Part shown: positions 61,648 through 64,000 of the stretch, piece by piece
Layout of the letters: each line of letters begins with the position of its first letter
Numbering within the stretch: the first letter of the stretch is position 1
Source of the DNA: Allacma fusca
Taxonomy: Eukaryota > Arthropoda > Collembola > Symphypleona > Sminthuridae
DNA: 64,000 bases
Assembly (NCBI GenBank): GCA_947179485.1
Contig: OX359249.1
Location: forward strand, 35,202,250 to 35,266,249
Direction of reading: 5' to 3'
Position numbers and translations under genes: made by a program
Notes under the pieces: generated by a model
What the model was told of the DNA's origin: nothing
Seen by the model: only the letters and a program-made list of their open reading frames with translations
Databases searched by the model: none

Positions 61648-64000
61648 GCATAAGGTGCTATATGAAGGCATATTCGGGTTCAGTTTTTCGAGCTCTTTCC
61701 AAAGAAATTTTCAGAATTGAGATCGGTCTGTAAATATAGGCAGTACGGGCGTCCAAAGTTTGAACGTTTTTGCCGGATTTCTCGCTTCAGCGATGCATAA
61801 GGGGCTATATGAAGGCATATTCAGGTTCAGTTTTTCGAGCTCTTTCCAAAGAAATTTTCATAATTGAGATCGGTCTGTAAATATAGGCAGTACGGGCGTC
61901 CAAAGTTTGAACGTTTTTGCCCGTTTTCTCGCTTCAGCAACACATAAAGAGCTATATGAAGGCATATTCGGGTTCAGTTTTTCGAGCTCTTTCCAAAGAA
62001 ATTTTCAGAATTGAGATCGGTGTGTAAATATAGGCAGTACGGGCGTCCAAAGTTTCAACGTTTTTGCCGGATTTCTCGCTTCAGCGATGCATAAGGGGCT
62101 ATATGAAGGCATATTCGGGTTCAGTTTTTCGAGCTCTTTCCAAAGATATTTTCAGAATTGAGATCGGTCGGTAAATATAGGCAGTACGGGCGTCCAAAGT
62201 TTGAACGTTTTTGCCCGTTTTCTCGCTTCAGCAATGCATAAGGGGCTATATGAAGGCATATTCAGGTTCAGTTTTTCGAGCTCTTTCCAAAGAAATTTTC
62301 AGAATTGAGATCGGTCGGTAAATATAGGCAGTACTGGCGTTCAAAGTTTGAACGTTTTTGCCCGTTTTCTCGCTTCAGCAACACATAAAGAGCTATATGA
62401 AGGCATATTCGGGTTCAGTTTTTCGAGCTCTTTCCAAAGAAATTTTCAGAATTGAGATCGGTGTGTAAATATAGGCAGTACGGGCGTCCAAAGTTTGAAC
62501 GTTTTTGCCGGATTTCTCGCTTCAGCGATGCATAAGGGGCTATATGAAGGCATATTCGGGTTCAGTTTTTCGAGCTCTTTCCAAAGATATTTTCAGAATT
62601 GAGATCGGTCGGTAAATATAGGCAGTACTCTCGTCCAAAGTTTGAACGTTTTTGCCCGTTTTCTCGCTTCAGCAACACATAAAGAGCTATATGAAGGCAT
62701 ATTCGGGTTCAGTTTTTCGAGCTCTTTCCAAAGAAATTTTCAGAATTGAGATCGGTGTGTAAATATAGGCAGTACGGGCGTCCAAAGTTTCAACGTTTTT
62801 GCCGGATTTCTCGCTTCAGCGATGCATAAGGGGCTATATGAAGGCATATTCGGGTTCAGTTTTTCGAGCTCTTTCCAAAGATATTTTCAGAATTGAGATC
62901 GGTCGGTAAATATAGGCAGTACGGGCGTCCAAAGTTTGAACGTTTTTGCCCGTTTTCTCGCTTCAGCAATGCATAAGGGGCTATATGAAGGCATATTCAG
63001 GTTCAGTTTTTCGAGCTCTTTCCAAAGAAATTTTCAGAATTGAGATCGGTCGGTAAATATAGGCAGTACTGGCGTTCAAAGTTTGAACGTTTTTGCCCGT
63101 TTTCTCGCTTCAGCAACACATAAAGAGCTATATGAAGGCATATTCGGGTTCAGTTTTTCGAGCTCTTTCCAAAGAAATTTTCAGAATTGAGATCGGTGTG
63201 TAAATATAGGCAGTACGGGCGTCCAAAGTTTGAACGTTTTTGCCGGATTTCTCGCTTCAGCGATGCATAAGGGGCTATATGAAGGCATATTCGGGTTCAG
63301 TTTTTCGAGCTCTTTCCAAAGATATTTTCAGAATTGAGATCGGTCGGTAAATATAGGCAGTACTCTCGTCCAAAGTTTGAACGTTTTTGCCCGTTTTCTC
63401 GCTTCAGCAATGCATAAGGAGCTATATGAAGGCATATTCGGGTTCAGTTTTTCGAGCTCTTTACAAAGAAATTTTCATAATTGAGATCAGGCGGTAAATA
63501 TAGGCAGTACGGGCGTCCAAAGTTTGAACGTTTTTGCCGGATTTCTCGCTTCAGCGATGCATAAGGGGCTATATGAAGGCATATTCGGGTTCAGTTTTTT
63601 GAGCTCTTTCCAATGAAATTTTCAGAATTGAGATCGGTCTGTAAATATAGGCAGTACGGGCGTCCAAAGTTTGAACGTTTTTGCCGGATTTCTCGCTTCA
63701 GCGATGCATAAGGGGCTATATGAAGGCATATTCGGGTTCAGTTTTTCGAGCTCTTTCCAAAGAAATTTTCATAATTGAGATCGGTCTGTAAATATAGGCA
63801 GTACGGGCGTCCAAAGTTTGAACGTTTTTGCCCATTTTCTCGCTTCAGCATTGCATAAGGTGCTATATGAAGGCATATTCGGGTTCAGTTTTTAGAGCTC
63901 TTTCCAAAGAAATTTTCATAATTGAGATCGGTCTGTAAATATAGGCAGTACGGGCGTCCAAAGTTTGAACGTTTTTGCCGGATTTCTCGCTTCAGCGATG
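61648..64000 (+). repeat. Long duplication in region C, copy 2 (truncated by window end)
   Basis: This copy matches about 56,650-58,463 joined directly to 59,345 onward, without the extra six monomers. It starts where the upstream monomer changes ('gctacagca' at 61,636 against 'cttcagca' near 56,640) and runs off the right edge, so its full length is unknown. One private change is visible: 'gatcaggcgg' near 63,486. Confidence 0.7.

Larger units (their letters stand above)
51459..64000 (+). repeat. Diverged satellite subfamily array (region C)
   Basis: About 85 monomers of the same 147 bp unit but with a different variant set: 'gatcggtctg', 'gatcggtgtg' or 'gatcggtcgg' for gatccgtcgg, 'tattcggg' for tattcagg, and 'gccggattt' or 'gcccatttt' for gcccgtttt. 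Others are 'gcgatgcat', 'gcattgcataaggtgc' or 'gcaacacataaagag' for gcaatgcataagggg, plus 'ttcataatt' and 'aagatatttt'. The last B-type 'gatccgtcgg' is at 51,433 and the first 'gatcggtctg' at 51,578. From 52,060 to 62,791 a marker stays in perfect phase over 73 monomers (10,731 bp). The array runs off the right edge. No genes. Confidence 0.95.

Noticed and set aside
1..64000. CRISPR array
   Set aside because: The repeats are contiguous 147 bp units with no unique spacers, and the unit is far longer than a CRISPR repeat.
1..64000. CENP-B box
   Set aside because: I compared the CGGG motifs on both strands of the consensus with the pattern nTTCGnnnnAnnCGGGn. Neither the 'agtacgggc' site nor the reverse-strand 'gaaaacgggc' site has TTCG at the required spacing.
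1..64000. Naming the species or a published satellite family
   Set aside because: I do not recognise the monomer with certainty. Satellites near 147 bp occur in unrelated plants and animals, so a name would be a guess.
1..64000. Inverted blocks or strand switches in the array
   Set aside because: I followed the monomer orientation through all three regions and found only the plus-strand order.

Overview
The whole window is tandemly repeated satellite DNA. Apart from a 200-base run of N (39,793-39,992) and about 40 bases of foreign sequence just before it, every base belongs to a head-to-tail array of a 147 bp monomer. There are about 434 monomers, all on one strand, with no inversion. The consensus monomer is about 42% G+C. 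I see no gene, tRNA, rRNA, CRISPR array, transposon or unique sequence. Every open reading frame is satellite read-through: 147 bp is exactly 49 codons, so stops recur in phase, and longer ORFs appear only where an indel or substitution disturbs that pattern. Both window ends lie inside the array.

Organism: the array is centromere- or pericentromere-like satellite from a eukaryote. The species cannot be read from it. Two clues point to a recent long-read assembly of a very small organism. Next to the gap is an exact match to the SMART-type amplification adapter used in ultra-low-input long-read libraries, and the gap is exactly 200 N, a common fixed scaffolding size. The monomer keeps its full quota of CpG, which fits a lineage with little germline CpG methylation, such as many insects. 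These are inferences. I could not match the monomer to a named satellite.

Layout. (A) 1-39,749 is the left contig: about 270 monomers of the 'gatccgtcgg' family with linked point variants that reappear at whole-monomer spacings, giving mosaic higher-order repeats (HORs) of 8, 11, 13, 14, 16, 20 and 28 monomers. (gap) 39,750-39,992 is adapter plus Ns. (B) 39,993 to about 51,450 is the right contig, the most uniform stretch, but it carries many scattered one-base indels that look like consensus conflicts between near-identical copies. (C) About 51,460-64,000 is a distinct diverged subfamily ('gatcggtctg', 'gccggattt', 'gcgatgcat', 'caacacataaagag') with its own 4-mer and 8-mer HORs and a long duplication running off the window. 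In C the monomer length stays exactly 147 bp over at least 73 consecutive units.

There is no pathway here. The points of interest are the nucleosome-core length, the layered HOR history, the sharp subfamily switch near 51.5 kb, and the evidence that the break at 39.75 kb was caused by library amplification artefact.
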